From the NCBI GenBank assembly GCA_037951105.1, contig JBAMJV010002957.1, positions 62,001-126,000 on the forward strand: DNA of 64,000 bases, in the 5' to 3' direction. The position numbers were made by a program, and so were the translations under genes. The DNA is from Echinarachnius parma. Its lineage: Eukaryota > Echinodermata > Echinoidea > Clypeasteroida > Echinarachniidae. The notes beneath the pieces are model-generated. The model was given only the letters and a program-made list of their open reading frames with translations, made no database searches and was not told the DNA's origin. Shown here one piece after another: positions 1-11,580 of this stretch. Each line of letters begins with the position of its first letter. The first letter of the stretch is position 1.

Positions 1-44
<44 letters not shown>
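1..44. repeat. (TCTA)n microsatellite
   Basis: Perfect tetranucleotide repeat at the window edge, probably continuing upstream. It lies in an intron of the GABA-B-like receptor gene. Confidence 0.95.
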
Positions 45-45
<1 letters not shown>

Positions 46-367
46 ATATTCATCTATCTTTCTATTTACCATAACACCAATAATATTCTATCATTTACCT
101 AATAGTCATCCAATACTTTTCTATTTCTATCTATATAGCTATCAAATCGTAAGCAATAGCTGTATGGGTAAACAGGCAATTACATTTAGATGCCTGTCAC
201 ATTTTGTTTATTATCTAAATGGTTTGCAACATTCCATTGCAATGCACGCCAAGAATATAGTACAGTGTTAAACACGTTTAACATGCGACCTTTATCTCGC
301 ATGCCTGTTCCAGGAATACACTTAACCAAAATGCATTAATACATATCCCTCTCTCATTAACGTTTAG

Positions 368-609
368 ATAATGGACTCCATCCGAAATGCCACCTTCATG
401 CCGTCAACACCCACGGAGTTAGACGCATCATCAACATCCGTTACCATGGCGACAGGGATGATGTCTTCAGCTCCACCGGATGAGGGGGAAATCATCCGCA
501 TGCACTCCATATCGCCCGCCCTCTTCGGCATAGTTTGTGCCTTGACGTTCCTCGGGATAACGATGGCTTTGTTTTTCCTCGTGTTCAACTTCAAGTACAG
601 ACATCACAG
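368..609 (+). CDS. GABBR: GABA-B-like receptor exon: stalk and TM1
   Basis: Acceptor tttag at 363-367, donor gtaaaa at 610, exit phase 2. It encodes a Thr/Ser/Met-rich extracellular stalk and TM1 (LFGIVCALTFLGITMALFFL), then the basic loop FKYRHHR. Confidence 0.85.
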
Positions 610-3600
610 GTAAAATATCAAATTTCAATCCTACCAGGGCTTTTTAAACAAAATGTTGCTCTTTATAATTACAGTCACTTCATGCTTATCCAACCTTTGT
701 TTTAATATTTTATTTTAGTTAACAGTACAAGGCTGTTATGCATAACGTGTTCACATGCTTTGTTTAATGTCAGCTATCTGGACGCAGGTTCAGAGGGCCA
801 AACATTTTAAAACTAAATCAAAATTGATAATTAACCTGTAATTGGTTCCCCTCTCTATTTCAAGTAACGTGTATTATTTCAATATCCGTTTCCGTTTACG
901 ACAGATTGATTAAGATGTCGAGCCCTAATCTGAACATGATCATTATTATTGGCGCCATGCTGTTGTACATCTCGTCAGTTCTGTTTGGCATAGACGGGAA
1001 TCTAGCATCGTCATCCGAAGCTTTGACCGTTTGCTGCAAGGTAAATTTATTAAGAGGTTGAGTCCTAATCGAGTATTAATCGAGTCCTAATCAGGTATTA
1101 ATCGCGTCCTACTCGAGTCCTAATAGAGTCCCAATCGAGTCCTAATCTGAACATGATCAATGTTATTGGCGCCGTGCTGTTGTACGTTTGTTCGGTTCTT
1201 CTTGGCATAGACGGGAGTTAGCATCGTCATCCGAAGCGTTGACCGTTTGTTGCAAGTAACAATTCTTGCCAAAATTCTTGCCAAATTTCCGAAGGCAGTC
1301 AGACTTGCTTTCTCCGTGTTGCAATTGGCGTCTGACAAACAGAAATACGAAACAAATAGGCAAAACATAGTTTTTGCAAACTGGCTGTAATGTGTCCTTT
1401 TTGTCTGACAAGCAAAGACATGAAATTAACCGTCACCTACATGCCCTTAATCCACATTTGGTGCATTTGCAAAGACATGAAATATGTACCTATGTGCTTT
1501 CTTTATGAAAGGAAACATTCAGCTAACACACTCGCCGTTTTTTATGTGCAAAGTTGCATGATTGTATTTCCTATTTAAAACAGTCCGTTATATTGTTATT
1601 GTATTTGTCCATTGGACTTTCCCTTTTCCTTAAACAATGTTAGTTGAATACATTGCAAACTGATATTGGTAAACGGTATCAAATCGTTTGTATGTTTCAT
1701 GTGTACATTTTCTGTTTAGAATGAACATTAAAATAAATTTGAGGCTTGTAACTTGACACTCCTAAAACATTTCCTGAAGAACATTTCACCTACCCAACCA
1801 ATATGGAAGTAGCATAATATATCGTGATTATTGATATAGTCGTTATTGATTGAATCTCAATTTCCTCATTCTTCCTTCAATATGTTCATTAGATCCGATT
1901 ATTTCTGCTCGTCTGCGGCTTCAGCATGGTGTATGGATCGCTCTTCAGTAAATCATGGCGGGTTTATAGAATATTCGCTCACACAGGCGCTAAAAGAATG
2001 GTAAGAAATTATTTTGAAATCTTCTATCACCCATTATATTATAATCATCCTCAGCAAGTGTTTGTAGTGTTTTTGTTTAAATAATCATTCTGCATAATAG
2101 GAAGCATACGGCATTATTTTCGACGTACGGGTCTTTACAAATAGATGATGACGATGTGTCTTTTTGGCTATCTACTCTTGTCAGATAGTGTTAAATTACA
2201 GTCCTCTTTTATTAAGGTCTGCATTCTGTATTGTCATTCTGTAATTTTTAGGACTGATTGTCTGTATATTCCTTGAGTGATTCTTCTATGCATGAATGTA
2301 AAGACGCATACATATAATATTCATTGAAAATATTTATTCATGTCTATATCAATTGGTTTTGGCTTGTTTTTCTTCTTCATTGTTCTGTATCACTTTGTTT
2401 TTGCTCATGTTGTGGTTGTTCGGTCATTTGAAGACGTGGTATTATTCAAATTTTGCTTTTATGTATTCCGTATTTAAATTTCTACGAAAAGTGTCTCGTT
2501 ATAATTTTTTCAAAATATTTTTCTTAATAAATTTAATTGATTCCTCTACAGGTAATCCGTGATAATCAGCTGGTAGGCATCACGGCGTGCCTTCTCCTCG
2601 TTGACGCGTTTATCATGGCAATATGGCTCATAATCGATCCCCCAGAATGCAAAGTGGTCCTTCTTCCGGTGACGCCACAGGTACGTTTTTTATGAGTATT
2701 GATCTAGGAGTCACTAGACATGATTTATTTAGCATTATGTTTTTTGTACAAAACTACAATTAAATACATGATCTTCATGCGTTTATCATGGTGGTATGGC
2801 TGATACTCGATCCCCCAGAATGCAAAGTGGTCCTTCTTCCGGTGACATCACAGGTATTATAAGATTAATTTTAAGATTCACCGTCATCCTATCGAAAAGG
2901 GGGAAATTTGTGTGCAGTAGTTATTCATGTATCGATCCATTGCTTACACATCTATTCATTGTGTTAAACATGCTTCAACAAAATATATCGTTAAACAGAG
3001 TCTTTATCTCACCAACAGTCGTTGGGTACTGTTCCCGAGACCCGGCGCCGTGCAGTTCCCATAATATATCCCGAAGATTCAAGTGGTGAATCGCCGTTAT
3101 CCAATCGAAAAATGGAAATGTATGTGAGACTAAAGAACTTTATGTTTTAACTGCGTGACTTACATTTCCCTCGATATTTTTGTATTCAACAGGCAGCATG
3201 AATCGCTGCAAAAACGGGGGGTTTATACTTTTTTCACAGGTTACCGTTCCCGAGGTCCGACGCCGTTGTAATTGACTAATCATTATTTGCCCCATATCAA
3301 TTATTTCCTCCATATCAACAGGCGTCGAAAAATGAATCGCTTCAAGCAGAGGGTGCATCGCACCCAAACTCCCAGGACAACGATTCCGTTGTCCACGATG
3401 CCGTTCACGCCTGCCATTCCCGGTACAACGAGATCTGGCTGCTGCTGGTGTTCCTATACAAGGCGATGGTGCTCCTCTACGGAACCCACCTCTCATGGGC
3501 GACGCGCAATGTCGCCCTCACCGCCATGAACGATGCCAGGTGCATCATTATCTCCGTCTACACCTGCACCATCTTGGTTTCCTTGGCAACGGCCCTGTCG

Positions 3601-5890
3601 ATGACGCTCTGGCGGTGGCCCAACGTGTGGTACGCGTGCTTGGCCTTCGTCATTCTGACCTGTACCACGGAGGTACTGCTCCTCCTGCATATACCAAAGG
3701 TAGTTATTGGAATCGAATGATTGAAAATTGGTAATTGAAAATTATAGTGCATTTTGCAAAAAAATAAAACAAATCGAGCGCTGAAATCAATCAAGATAGA
3801 AAACAATCCCCATAATAATCATACAAACATAGGAATGCATATTTGCTTAAATAAATACTGATGGGCTTAGAATATATATTAAAAAAACAAATATTTAACA
3901 TACATTTTGCTTATGTCAACTTGCAAACTTGCAAACTTGCGTATCGTAACCGTTCTACTAAAAATCTAAGATACTTCTTTATTATGTTTCATTTGTCTTG
4001 AAACAGATTCGTGCTTGGAAGGACAATAAACACATCAGTATGCCGTTTTCCCGAACGCTGACGTCATCATACATAGCGACCAATCACGGACAGTCTTTCA
4101 TGCAGGTTGAGGAAGAGCTGTTTCTTCTATCTGCAGAAAACGCGGCCCTGAAACGATCACTTCGTGAGGTGAGTGAACAATCTGAATTCTTAAAGGGATC
4201 TAGTAACTTTGTTGACAAGTGCAAACAGTGATGCATGGTTAATAAAATGTGTATTGGTGTGATATGATATGTCCAGAAAGTAATGTGTGAACATTTCAAG
4301 TTAATTTGTACACGGCTGAGAAAGTCCCGTAGATAATTATATCTGAACACTTCAATCGTTAATATCTTTTAAACGAAATTGAAATTTGAAAAACCGAAAC
4401 CTGCCCCATGCTTTTATTGTTAATACGAATAAAACAAGGTATGAGTGAACCGTTAGAATGAAATTTGAGAGTTTGGACAATGTTAATAAGTCCCTTCAAA
4501 GGTACTGAATTGTGAAGTATAGAGGGCGCGCTCGGAAAAAAGTCACATGGCAGCAATGTCTTATAGCAGCCAGGAGACAGAGTGTGTCATTTAGCGCGAC
4601 AGTCACGCGTACATGCAAACATCATAGCGAGCAGCGTGTGAATACAAATTACACATCCCTATGGGCACTTTGAAAATCTACCTTTGACACGACAACGCAT
4701 TCACTTGAATGTAATGTTAATAAAGAATATCATGTTAGTTGGGGATTGACCATCAACCCGTGATCAGTGTAGTTGTTTAAATTTAAAGAGACCATGTTGT
4801 TATGTTATTTGTAACCATGTTTTGTCCTCTTTTCATGTTGTTTCTTCGTTGTAAACAGAAAGATGAAACGATAAAGATGCTTCAGAGTCACGTGGGCTCA
4901 GCCAAGGAGAAGCTCTGCCAGCTGCTAGTTGAGGCGGACGGACGCCAGGACAGCGGATGTGATTTCGATGGTTCCTCTTCGGCGACGAGCCAAGACGCAG
5001 CTAGCCATGACGATCCCACATCCGTAGGGACGGAACAAAGCACCAGCGAAACTGTGGTGACCGGAAAGCCGCCATTCCCGGTTCAGGATCGACAGGTGGC
5101 GAGGCCAGGAATCCCGACGAAGAAAAAGAAGAAAGCTCCTTCGAAAAAGTCGAAAGGAACCACCGCAAGGACGTTACCAGATGAAGATACGCAGTTGACT
5201 GTTATTGATCTGAAGGATCGGAGAACTGTTGACAGGCCGACCCTTTCGTTGGCCCTGCCGCGCCCGGACGTCAGATGGAAAGACGGCGGAGACGTGGAAA
5301 AGGTACGGCGGCGGAGAACCAGGGAACGCGCGAGCAGCTTGCGCAGCATGGGCAGCACAGCCTCCCAGTTTGAGGACCTCCGGAAGTGCATTGCCGAGGA
5401 ACTGCACCACGCGGACCATCTATCGTCCAATTTGAGGGATTCTATAGCTCAAGATTTGGGCGCGTGTAGGCAAAACCCCATGTACTTCGACATGGCGCGC
5501 AAAGAAGAGGACATTCTGTCATCCCTGAGCAAGTCATACAATCTCAGGCCCGGTGAGGAAGATCAGAACTCGGTTGCGAGTAGCGCGTTTACTTACGATA
5601 ATCCCGTATTCTCTCGGGACCAAGCATCGCGACGTAGCAGCGGTAGTCGCCGTACAGGAAAAGCCAGTAGACAATCCAGTTTTAGGTCAGTCGCCAGTAT
5701 TGCCTTAGAAATCGCAGAGAGCTATACGAGAAGGGACAAAAATGGCGACGTTATAGAGAGAGAACTCAAATGGCCGAGCTACATCCCGCCAAAGGATGCG
5801 AAGGTGCGCAGTGGTGAGCCCCTGCGTATTGTGCGCAGCTCAGAGGCGCCTACTGTGTACACAAGAAGTGTATATAACACATATGTGTGA
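368..5890 (+). CDS. GABBR: GABA-B-type metabotropic receptor (class C GPCR), C-terminal half, 7 exons
   Basis: Exons: 368-609, 905-1040, 1893-2000, 2552-2680, 3322-3699, 4007-4168, 4859-5890. All have AG/GT borders and agreeing phases, and give one frame ending in TGA. The product has seven membrane segments. Family hallmarks are IKMSSPNLN after TM1, LFSKSWRVYRIF at the end of TM3, WLIIDPP after TM4, and TRNVALTAMND in the third extracellular loop before TM6. After TM7 comes a short leucine-rich segment that fits the start of the GABA-B coiled coil (ELFLLSAENAALKRSLRE), then a basic, Ser-rich cytoplasmic tail of about 300 residues. GABA-B receptors are obligate heterodimers that couple GABA to Gi/o at the plasma membrane. 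The intracellular side (RDNQLV before TM4) looks more like subunit 2 than subunit 1, but I would not fix the subtype. The Venus-flytrap domain lies outside the window. Repeat family B sits 22 bp past the exon-6 donor. Confidence 0.88.
905..1040 (+). CDS. GABBR: GABA-B-like receptor exon: TM2
   Basis: Acceptor acag at 901-904, donor gtaaat at 1041. It encodes IKMSSPNLNMIIIIGAMLLY and the following loop GIDGNLASSSEALTVCCK. IKMSSP-N is a signature of GABA-B receptors. Confidence 0.88.
1057..1141. repeat. Short minisatellite, unit about 11 bp (taatcgagtcc)
   Basis: Tandem variants of a taatcgagtcc-like unit directly between exon 2 and its decayed copy. They may mark the duplication junction. Confidence 0.7.
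1139..1256 (+). pseudogene. Decayed duplicate of the TM2 exon
   Basis: Closely matches 919-1040 but has lost bases in the GIDGNL segment and at the donor (caagtaac in place of caaggtaa), so the frame is broken. It is a relic of a local tandem exon duplication and is unlikely to be spliced. Confidence 0.8.
1893..2000 (+). CDS. GABBR: GABA-B-like receptor exon: TM3
   Basis: Acceptor attag, donor gtaaga, 36 codons, phase 0-0. IRLFLLVCGFSMVYGSLFSK is TM3, followed by SWRVYRIF of intracellular loop 2. Confidence 0.88.
2552..2680 (+). CDS. GABBR: GABA-B-like receptor exon: TM4
   Basis: Acceptor ctacag, donor gtacgt, 43 codons, phase 0-0. VIRDNQLVGITACLLLVDAF leads into TM4 and the conserved IIDPP turn. 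Confidence 0.88.
2779..2853 (+). pseudogene. Partial duplicate of the TM4 exon (3' part) with donor
   Basis: Near copy of 2606-2680, still open in the same frame and followed by gtatta, but no AG acceptor precedes the copied segment. Changes in the copy are conservative (AIWLII to VVWLIL, TPQ to TSQ). Confidence 0.75.
2878..3290. repeat. Diverged tandem duplication in intron
   Basis: Two copies of about 210 bp share the segments ccgtcatcctatcgaaaa / ccgttatccaatcgaaaa and gttcccgagacccggcgccg / gttcccgaggtccgacgccg. This is intronic, immediately upstream of exon 5. Confidence 0.55.
3322..3699 (+). CDS. GABBR: GABA-B-like receptor exon: loop 2 and TM5-TM7
   Basis: 126 codons, phase 0-0. Order: an acidic/Asn-rich extracellular loop, CHSRYNEIWLLLVFLYKAMV (TM5), SWATRNVALTAMNDARCI (loop into TM6), WPNVWYACLAFVI and TM7 ending HIPK. 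The same order and spacing as vertebrate GABA-B subunits make this the most diagnostic exon. Confidence 0.92.
4007..4168 (+). CDS. GABBR: GABA-B-like receptor exon: start of coiled coil
   Basis: 54 codons, phase 0-0, donor gtgagt. It encodes the proximal tail and the first heptads, VEEELFLLSAENAALKRSLR, matching the position of the GABA-B heterodimerisation coiled coil. Confidence 0.85.
4190..4499 (+). mobile_element. TTAA-type MITE, family B, copy 1
   Basis: Starts TTAAAGGGATCTAGTAAC only 22 bp after the exon-6 donor and ends with a worn version of the inverted end (gttaataagtccctt). Family B consensus is about 380-410 bp; this copy is shortened. Confidence 0.75.
4859..5890 (+). CDS. GABBR: GABA-B-like receptor last exon: coiled coil and tail
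   Basis: 343 codons plus TGA. The rest of the coiled coil (DETIKMLQSHVGSAKEKL) is followed by a long disordered tail with a Lys stretch (KKKKKAPSKKSK) and Arg/Ser clusters. The extreme C-terminus is SVYNTYV, hydrophobic at the end and therefore a possible PDZ ligand (inference). Confidence 0.85.
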   Translation, partial: KDETIKMLQSHVGSAKEKLCQLLVEADGRQDSGCDFDGSSSATSQDAASHDDPTSVGTEQSTSETVVTGKPPFPVQDRQVARPGIPTKKKKKAPSKKSKGTTARTLPDEDTQLTVIDLKDRRTVDRPTLSLALPRPDVRWKDGGDVEKVRRRRTRERASSLRSMGSTASQFEDLRKCIAEELHHADHLSSNLRDSIAQDLGACRQNPMYFDMARKEEDILSSLSKSYNLRPGEEDQNSVASSAFTYDNPVFSRDQASRRSSGSRRTGKASRQSSFRSVASIALEIAESYTRRDKNGDVIERELKWPSYIPPKDAKVRSGEPLRIVRSSEAPTVYTRSVYNTYV

Positions 5891-5984
5891 CGAATATAAT
5901 TACTTTATCTGCACAAAAGACAGTCATATTGCAATCCAGTTTATATATATTTATTTTTACAAAGGTATGTTTGTCCATTTTATA

Positions 5985-6396
5985 TTAAAGGGATCTAGTA
6001 ACTTTATTGACATACATGCGCAACAACTGACGAAGGGTTGATACAAATTGTATTTGTGTGATCTAAGTGATCTAATTGACATGTCAACTAAGTCAGTGAT
6101 GTGTGGACATTTTAAGGCAAATGAATGTCATATGAGCGAGTAATGAGCGAAAATGCTAAGTGATATTCACTAAGTAATTGTATTAAATTGTACACAGTTT
6201 ATATTCCCCCGTAGATAATTATAAATCCAAACATTTCAATCATGCATATCTTCATAACCAAGAGACATTTGGAAAACCAAAACCTGTTCCATGCTTCTAT
6301 TGGTATTTTGTAATACAAATACATTGGGGTTTGTGAGAACCACTAGAGTTCTAAGGACATTTTATGGATTTTGACAAAGCTACTAGATCCCTTTAA
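5985..6396 (+). mobile_element. TTAA-type MITE, family B, copy 2 (full length)
   Basis: Both ends are TTAA (TTAAAGGGATCTAGTAAC ... ctagatccctttaa), inverted at the termini. No coding capacity. It lies 95 bp after the receptor stop codon, probably within or near its 3' UTR. Confidence 0.85.
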
Positions 6397-6647
6397 CGGT
6401 TTTGATGGCTAAAAGCTAAGGAATTATATCAATGTGCTATTGTTACGTTCAATTACACTTTTAAGCACCAAATTGGTTATTATTTAGTTGTTTAATTATA
6501 CTGAAGAAAAACTAGCATATAGATATATTTAGGAAAATGAACCAACAGTTTCGGTTAATCATTTGCACAATTGATTGCTGGTGATAATTTAGACTATATT
6601 AGTCTGCATCATCATTATTGAATTCACATACAAATGAAGATCTTCAT

Positions 6648-6885
6648 TAAAAAGCACTGTATCCACTTTTTAAACTTAGAACAGGTTATTTTGTCCAACT
6701 TTGTGCACATGGGTATACGAATATGAAAATCGAACGATTTTATTATAATTTGATTATGATGATGTTATTTGTCCTAAAATGTTAATTTTGTATAGTTAGC
6801 TACATAGCTTATTGATATACTGATATCGTTAAATCAATGTTTATGTGTAAAGTGGATTAGCGCATTTTGAAAATAAGCTAGTAGG
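6648..6885 (+). mobile_element. MITE family C, copy 1
   Basis: Ends carry an inverted GCGCTAAATCCAC-type motif (here diverged: gcactgtatccac ... gtggattagcgc). Internal match to 38852-39043 and 61668-61890, including a shared gatatcgtta segment. Confidence 0.65.
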
Positions 6886-6889
6886 TTGT

Positions 6890-8590
6890 GAGCTATAAAC
6901 ACGCATGGTGCGTTTCATACATAATATGACCGATTTAACGTATCAATGTTCTGCTGCGGAAATGATATAAGGGGAGTCCAATACAAATACAGTTACTAAA
7001 TTCTATGTATACATGTGTATACAAATGTTCTTGGTTAAGCAACCTTCATCGTGCTGTACTCATAATCCATGAACATATAAAGCTCTTGTTTATTACTCCT
7101 TTTGAAAGGCGTTTTAAACCATTCATGGCGATCTTTAGTCATAAAGACAATCTCCCCGTATGTATATGAGACAGGGAAACAAACGGTTTTACAACCCTCT
7201 CACAATATTTGAAAACAATTGTAATATCATTCGGACGTTTTCACTACATTATTTGGGCAATTACAACATATACTTGTCACATGATAATAATGTTGATGAT
7301 AATAATAATAGTATTACTACACATAATAATCATAAAACAACAACAGGAATTATTTTACTACTGTTATTACTTCCGCTACTTCATCATCACTCCGAAAGTG
7401 ACATGCATTAATGATAATTATATTAACGCCTAAAAGTGCCAAATTCGCAAAAATGTCACGCATTTAATCCTAAATACAAAACTTATGATATAATTTTTAA
7501 AACGTGCTGGGAGATACAAATGTCTTCAAGCATGTCAAGTTTACATATCAGTTAATTTTATTTCAATCTATCTTATTATTACATTTTGTCGACCCGCTTT
7601 ATTCATTATGGTATTTATTTTCCTCGTGAGATTATATATTCCTGACTGTATAATTGATAGTTTATATAATTTATAATAATAAACTCAATATTATGTAAAC
7701 CAATTCACAATACTTAAAATCATGTGTTGAATAAAACAATGTGTTTTGATAATGGAAATTATTCATCGTGCAATGTGTGTTTTCTTCCAAAAGAGCAGCA
7801 TAATTCTTATGCAAATAACGATGTTTCTGATTTTTAGGTCTACACGACTTGTATTCATCAATTTTGGTCCTTCTCTCCGGCTGCATGTGCATGAATATAA
7901 ATTATGCCAAATATATGTATGGATGATGTTACTTAGTCCAATTACAGCACAGACAAGACTCTCTTAAAGGTCACGTTTCGAATATGTTAAACTGGATGTA
8001 CGTAGTATCCTTGTTGATTATGTAATATTTTTTACTGACCTGTATGCCTGCAAATGACTGGTATACACCACCTTTAAAGTGTGTCATTGTGTTGCATGTT
8101 ACGTTATAATTATTGGTGGGCAATATCTTGTTTTGTTTTGTTTTTACAAAATAGAGTCACACTGGATTTGAATCGGGAGTTTAGCAACATATCGTTATAC
8201 AAACAAATGTTATTTTGTATGGTTCTTTGAGTGTGCTGGATATGTGTTTGCATGCTTTCTGGTTTGTTTTTGTCACAGGTCTTACTTGGACCTGGCCCCA
8301 GTTCGGGTTTTCAATATTTATACAGGAGATTCGATTAATTAGCTTAGCCTTAAAGGTAGACTAAAACGTTTTAATCATAGAAATAAAAGGTCATCAAGCA
8401 TGAATCAAACAATCATATATAAACAACTGTTATAAGTAGTGAATTAACTCTAATTCAACCTAACTTAAAAAATCAACTTATATGACTCATATCAAAACTA
8501 TTCAACTTAACTTATAAAACCAACTATATAACTTTAAATCTAAAGTTATTTGACTAATATCACCAAGGGTTTCCTAACTTATACAAGTAA
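6890..8590. other. AT-rich stretch without recognised gene
   Basis: Very AT-rich, with ATA/ATT runs around 7270-7420. Only short chance frames on either strand; no splice-bounded exon or RNA gene recognised. Confidence 0.6.
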
Positions 8591-8667
8591 ATGGGCTTCT
8601 ATAAATGATCTTGGTTGTCTTGAATTCCACTCGGGGAGAGCGAAGATATACCGAGGGAGCAGGGAAT

Positions 8668-8766
8668 CTGAAACAAGAACAAGACAAGGAGAACGTCTTA
8701 GGCGCTGTGGTGATTTCTGGAAGAATTCACAAACACGTCTGTTCTCCTCACTAGCAATATGCATCT
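8668..8766 (-). repeat. Duplicated exon-like block, copy 1
   Basis: About 100 bp, roughly 93% like 9827-9925. On the minus strand it is open (ENRRVCEFFQKSPQRLRRSP) and runs straight on into LPRYIFALPEWNSRQ without a donor. Confidence 0.6.
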
Positions 8767-9826
8767 CTCCTATATTAAACTAATATTATATAGGACTTAC
8801 TAAAAGTAACATTTCAAACAATCTTTATAAATCATTATATTACAAGTAGAGAAAGGGAGAAAGATAATTCCCAACCATGAGTTCGGAAAGAGAGAGACAT
8901 GAAGAGAGAGAAAGAGAGATAGAGACATAGTGTAAAGAGTAGCCAAAGTCTTCAAACAAACTCCTACTTAAAGGTTCTTCTAACGTTAAAGGGCAACAAC
9001 TTCCTAAACACAAAGAAATAGTTTGTATGTACATGTTTACACGTAGGCTACTAGTTTACTCATTCAATCCCAGCCTACTGTCTTAATCTCTAAATCAATG
9101 AGGCTATAATAATCTGGCACAACTAAAGTGCTGGTATGTACATCGCACTCTTATCAAGTTGCATATCAATTCAATGACTGTGAATATCCGAATTATAACT
9201 TTAAGTATATTATATTTCACATAGGACATTTAGAAATGCCCAATAATAGTTGTAATTATCAATTTAAACTAGTTTCTCTATGAACGTCATATTAAATGGC
9301 ATCATGTAAGTGTTATGCCATATCAATCTTTGTTATCATAATTATTCTCATCAAAACAATAATATGTTAGTGATACATGCAAGTTATGGTTTTGCGAGTA
9401 TTGTTCAGCGTCGGTTTATTATTAACCATTGGAGCTCATGAACTATCACTGCCGCAGGTTTAGAGCTCTTTAAACCTGTTTGACCTGGGTGATATTTCCG
9501 CAATTTGGGTAAATCATATAACATAATCACAATATAACTTCAATTATTCTTCTAATAATTTCCATTAAAAGTTAGCACCAGGCGCAGCGTAACCATACTG
9601 AACAAAGAGCGCATAACCATGTGTACAATACAATGGGTTAGATACAATTTAGTTTACAAGGAGATGGAAAAGGTATTCCTCCTACTAAATCAACTCATTT
9701 AATACTTGTGTATGAATCAACTAAATTGTAAGCTTAATTGATCATATAAATATTCTAAAAGAAAGCAATGTGCAAGAAAACTATGACACAGATAGACTAC
9801 TAAATATAAAGATGGATGTTGCTTAC

Positions 9827-9925
9827 CTGAAACAAGAACAAGACAAGGAGAACGTCTTAGCCGCTGTGGTGATTTCTGGAGGAATTCACAAACACGTCTG
9901 TTCTCCTTGCAAGAAATATGCACTC
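9827..9925 (-). repeat. Duplicated exon-like block, copy 2, with splice donor
   Basis: Second copy of the 8668-8766 block. On the minus strand the match stops exactly at CAG followed by GTAAGC, a strong donor, which suggests a real exon of an unrecognised minus-strand transcript. I cannot name the peptide. Confidence 0.5.
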
Positions 9926-10302
9926 TCAGCTCCTACTTGTTAGAACCACGCTAACATGAGGTGAGATGCCTTGTTATCTTATTTCAAGTCAACATCAGTG
10001 AATTACCATTTAGCACACACAAAGGCTTTGTTTTCAAGTAATCTTAAAGCACAGTGCACATTAAATAAATCCCTCTGTGGCTACCAGCAACTGTTATAAA
10101 TGTCAATATATAAGTACCATGTATGGTCTACATGCAAAATGACATTATTTTGTACCAAGGAACTGCATACTCTATAAAACTTAAATAGAGACATAAAATG
10201 TGTACTTAATCTTACATCACCAAAAAACTACAGGGTCTGACATTTTGTTTTACGGTCGAATGGAAAAAAGGCACTGCAAAAAGCAGCAAATGTCCAATAG
10301 AG

Positions 10303-10350
10303 ACTTTCAAATCAGAACACTTCAATCATGCATAACTTATGTCGAAAAGG

Positions 10351-10382
<32 letters not shown>

Positions 10383-10530
10383 GCATTTGTATAGCGCAGC
10401 TACTATAAATATAATACTCTACTCCCTTATACAATTTAGAAAACTGAAACGTGTTCCATGCTTCTATTGGAAATACGCATACAAAGAAATAGGTGAAAAC
10501 CGCTAGAGTTTTAGATAACTGTTGTGGATA
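10303..10530 (+). mobile_element. Worn family B MITE copy interrupted by (AAT)n
   Basis: Internal family B landmarks remain (acacttcaatcatgcataac, gaaacgtgttccatgcttct), with an AAT microsatellite at 10352-10381. Ends are not recognisable. Confidence 0.55.
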
Positions 10531-10717
10531 TTCAAGAACCCCAATGCGAATAATTATTTGAAACTTTACACAATATTTCACATTAATAACTTGGCGTCTC
10601 TTTCTCTTTGATAAAAGACAATTTGTATGACTTTTATAAAAATTGTAGGCATGTGTAAAGAACTCGTTGAACAATTTACAAAGAAACTAATGGCTTTCCA
10701 TAATGTCTAAGTCCAAC

Positions 10718-11246
10718 TTAGGGGTAGTTCAGCTTTGGTATAGATGGTGCTGCACAACATATTTTTTTGAGAGAGAATGAACAATTGAGTGACAAATCTC
10801 TAAGAGCGTACAATTGTAATGGCACAATAAACTTAATTTGACCAAAATTGGTTCAGAAACGGCTGAAATATTAATAAATATATTCGATTGGAATAAATCT
10901 GTGGCCCAGATTTATTCGATGATTATTGAAAATATTTTTAAAATGCTTACATTTTTTCAAACATTTTGAAAGAGGTTTTTAAATAGTTGTTGATGATCTC
11001 TCTATTTAATCATTATTTCAACAAACATCACATGCATAATTTTGCGTGAAAAATGGTTGAAACCAATGATTTTTTAGAGAGCGCCGTCTTGTGTTTTAAT
11101 GGCTCTTTTTTTTAATGATTTTATTATCGCTTGAAATTGTCTATACCTTTCGAGCATGGTGGAGTTGTAACTATTAGTTTGTAATGTTATTAGGCAGGTT
11201 TTGGTTCATAAAGCTCAGCCTTACCACAACTGTACTACCCCTTTAA
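10718..11246 (+). mobile_element. TTAA-type MITE, family A, copy 1
   Basis: Diverged full-length copy: left end ttaggggtagttcagctttg, right end ctaccccTTTAA. Family A is about 545 bp with a 25-bp terminal inverted repeat starting TTAAAGGGGTAGTTTAGTTT. Confidence 0.8.
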
Positions 11247-11274
11247 GTTCGACTTGAGATCTTTGTGAAACACT

Positions 11275-11446
11275 CCTGGGCCCCGTTGCAGAAAGAGATA
11301 CAATCGATTGTAAGTTACGATTGATCGTAAGTCAGAAAATTTACGCGTTTGAACCAATCAGATTTGCGCATCTAGAACACGTGATCTGACTTACGTTTAA
11401 TTGCAACTTACAATCGATTGTATCTCTTTCTGCAACGGGGCCCAGG
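11275..11446. mobile_element. Short palindromic MITE
   Basis: 172 bp with long inverted ends starting cctgggccccgttgcagaaa and ending in the complement. The arms include tacaatcgattgtaagtt. Near-palindromic, non-coding, superfamily unknown. Confidence 0.85.
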
Positions 11447-11580
11447 ATCTATTTGAAGGATGAATCTGTGTTGATGCACGAAACAAAGGCTATTTTTATG
11501 ATTGTATGTTTGTGTGCTTTTGGTTTTTACCGCCTATTCAAATTTGTGTTTGTGTGTGTGCCTGAATGTATGAGTATATA

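Noticed and set aside
364-594. Minus-strand frame over the first receptor exon
   Set aside because: Shadow of the plus-strand GABA-B exon.
8668-9925. Direct repeats about 1.1 kb apart as ends of an LTR-type element
   Set aside because: Only about 100 bp, with no internal retroelement coding sequence or primer-binding site; an exon-like duplication explains them better.
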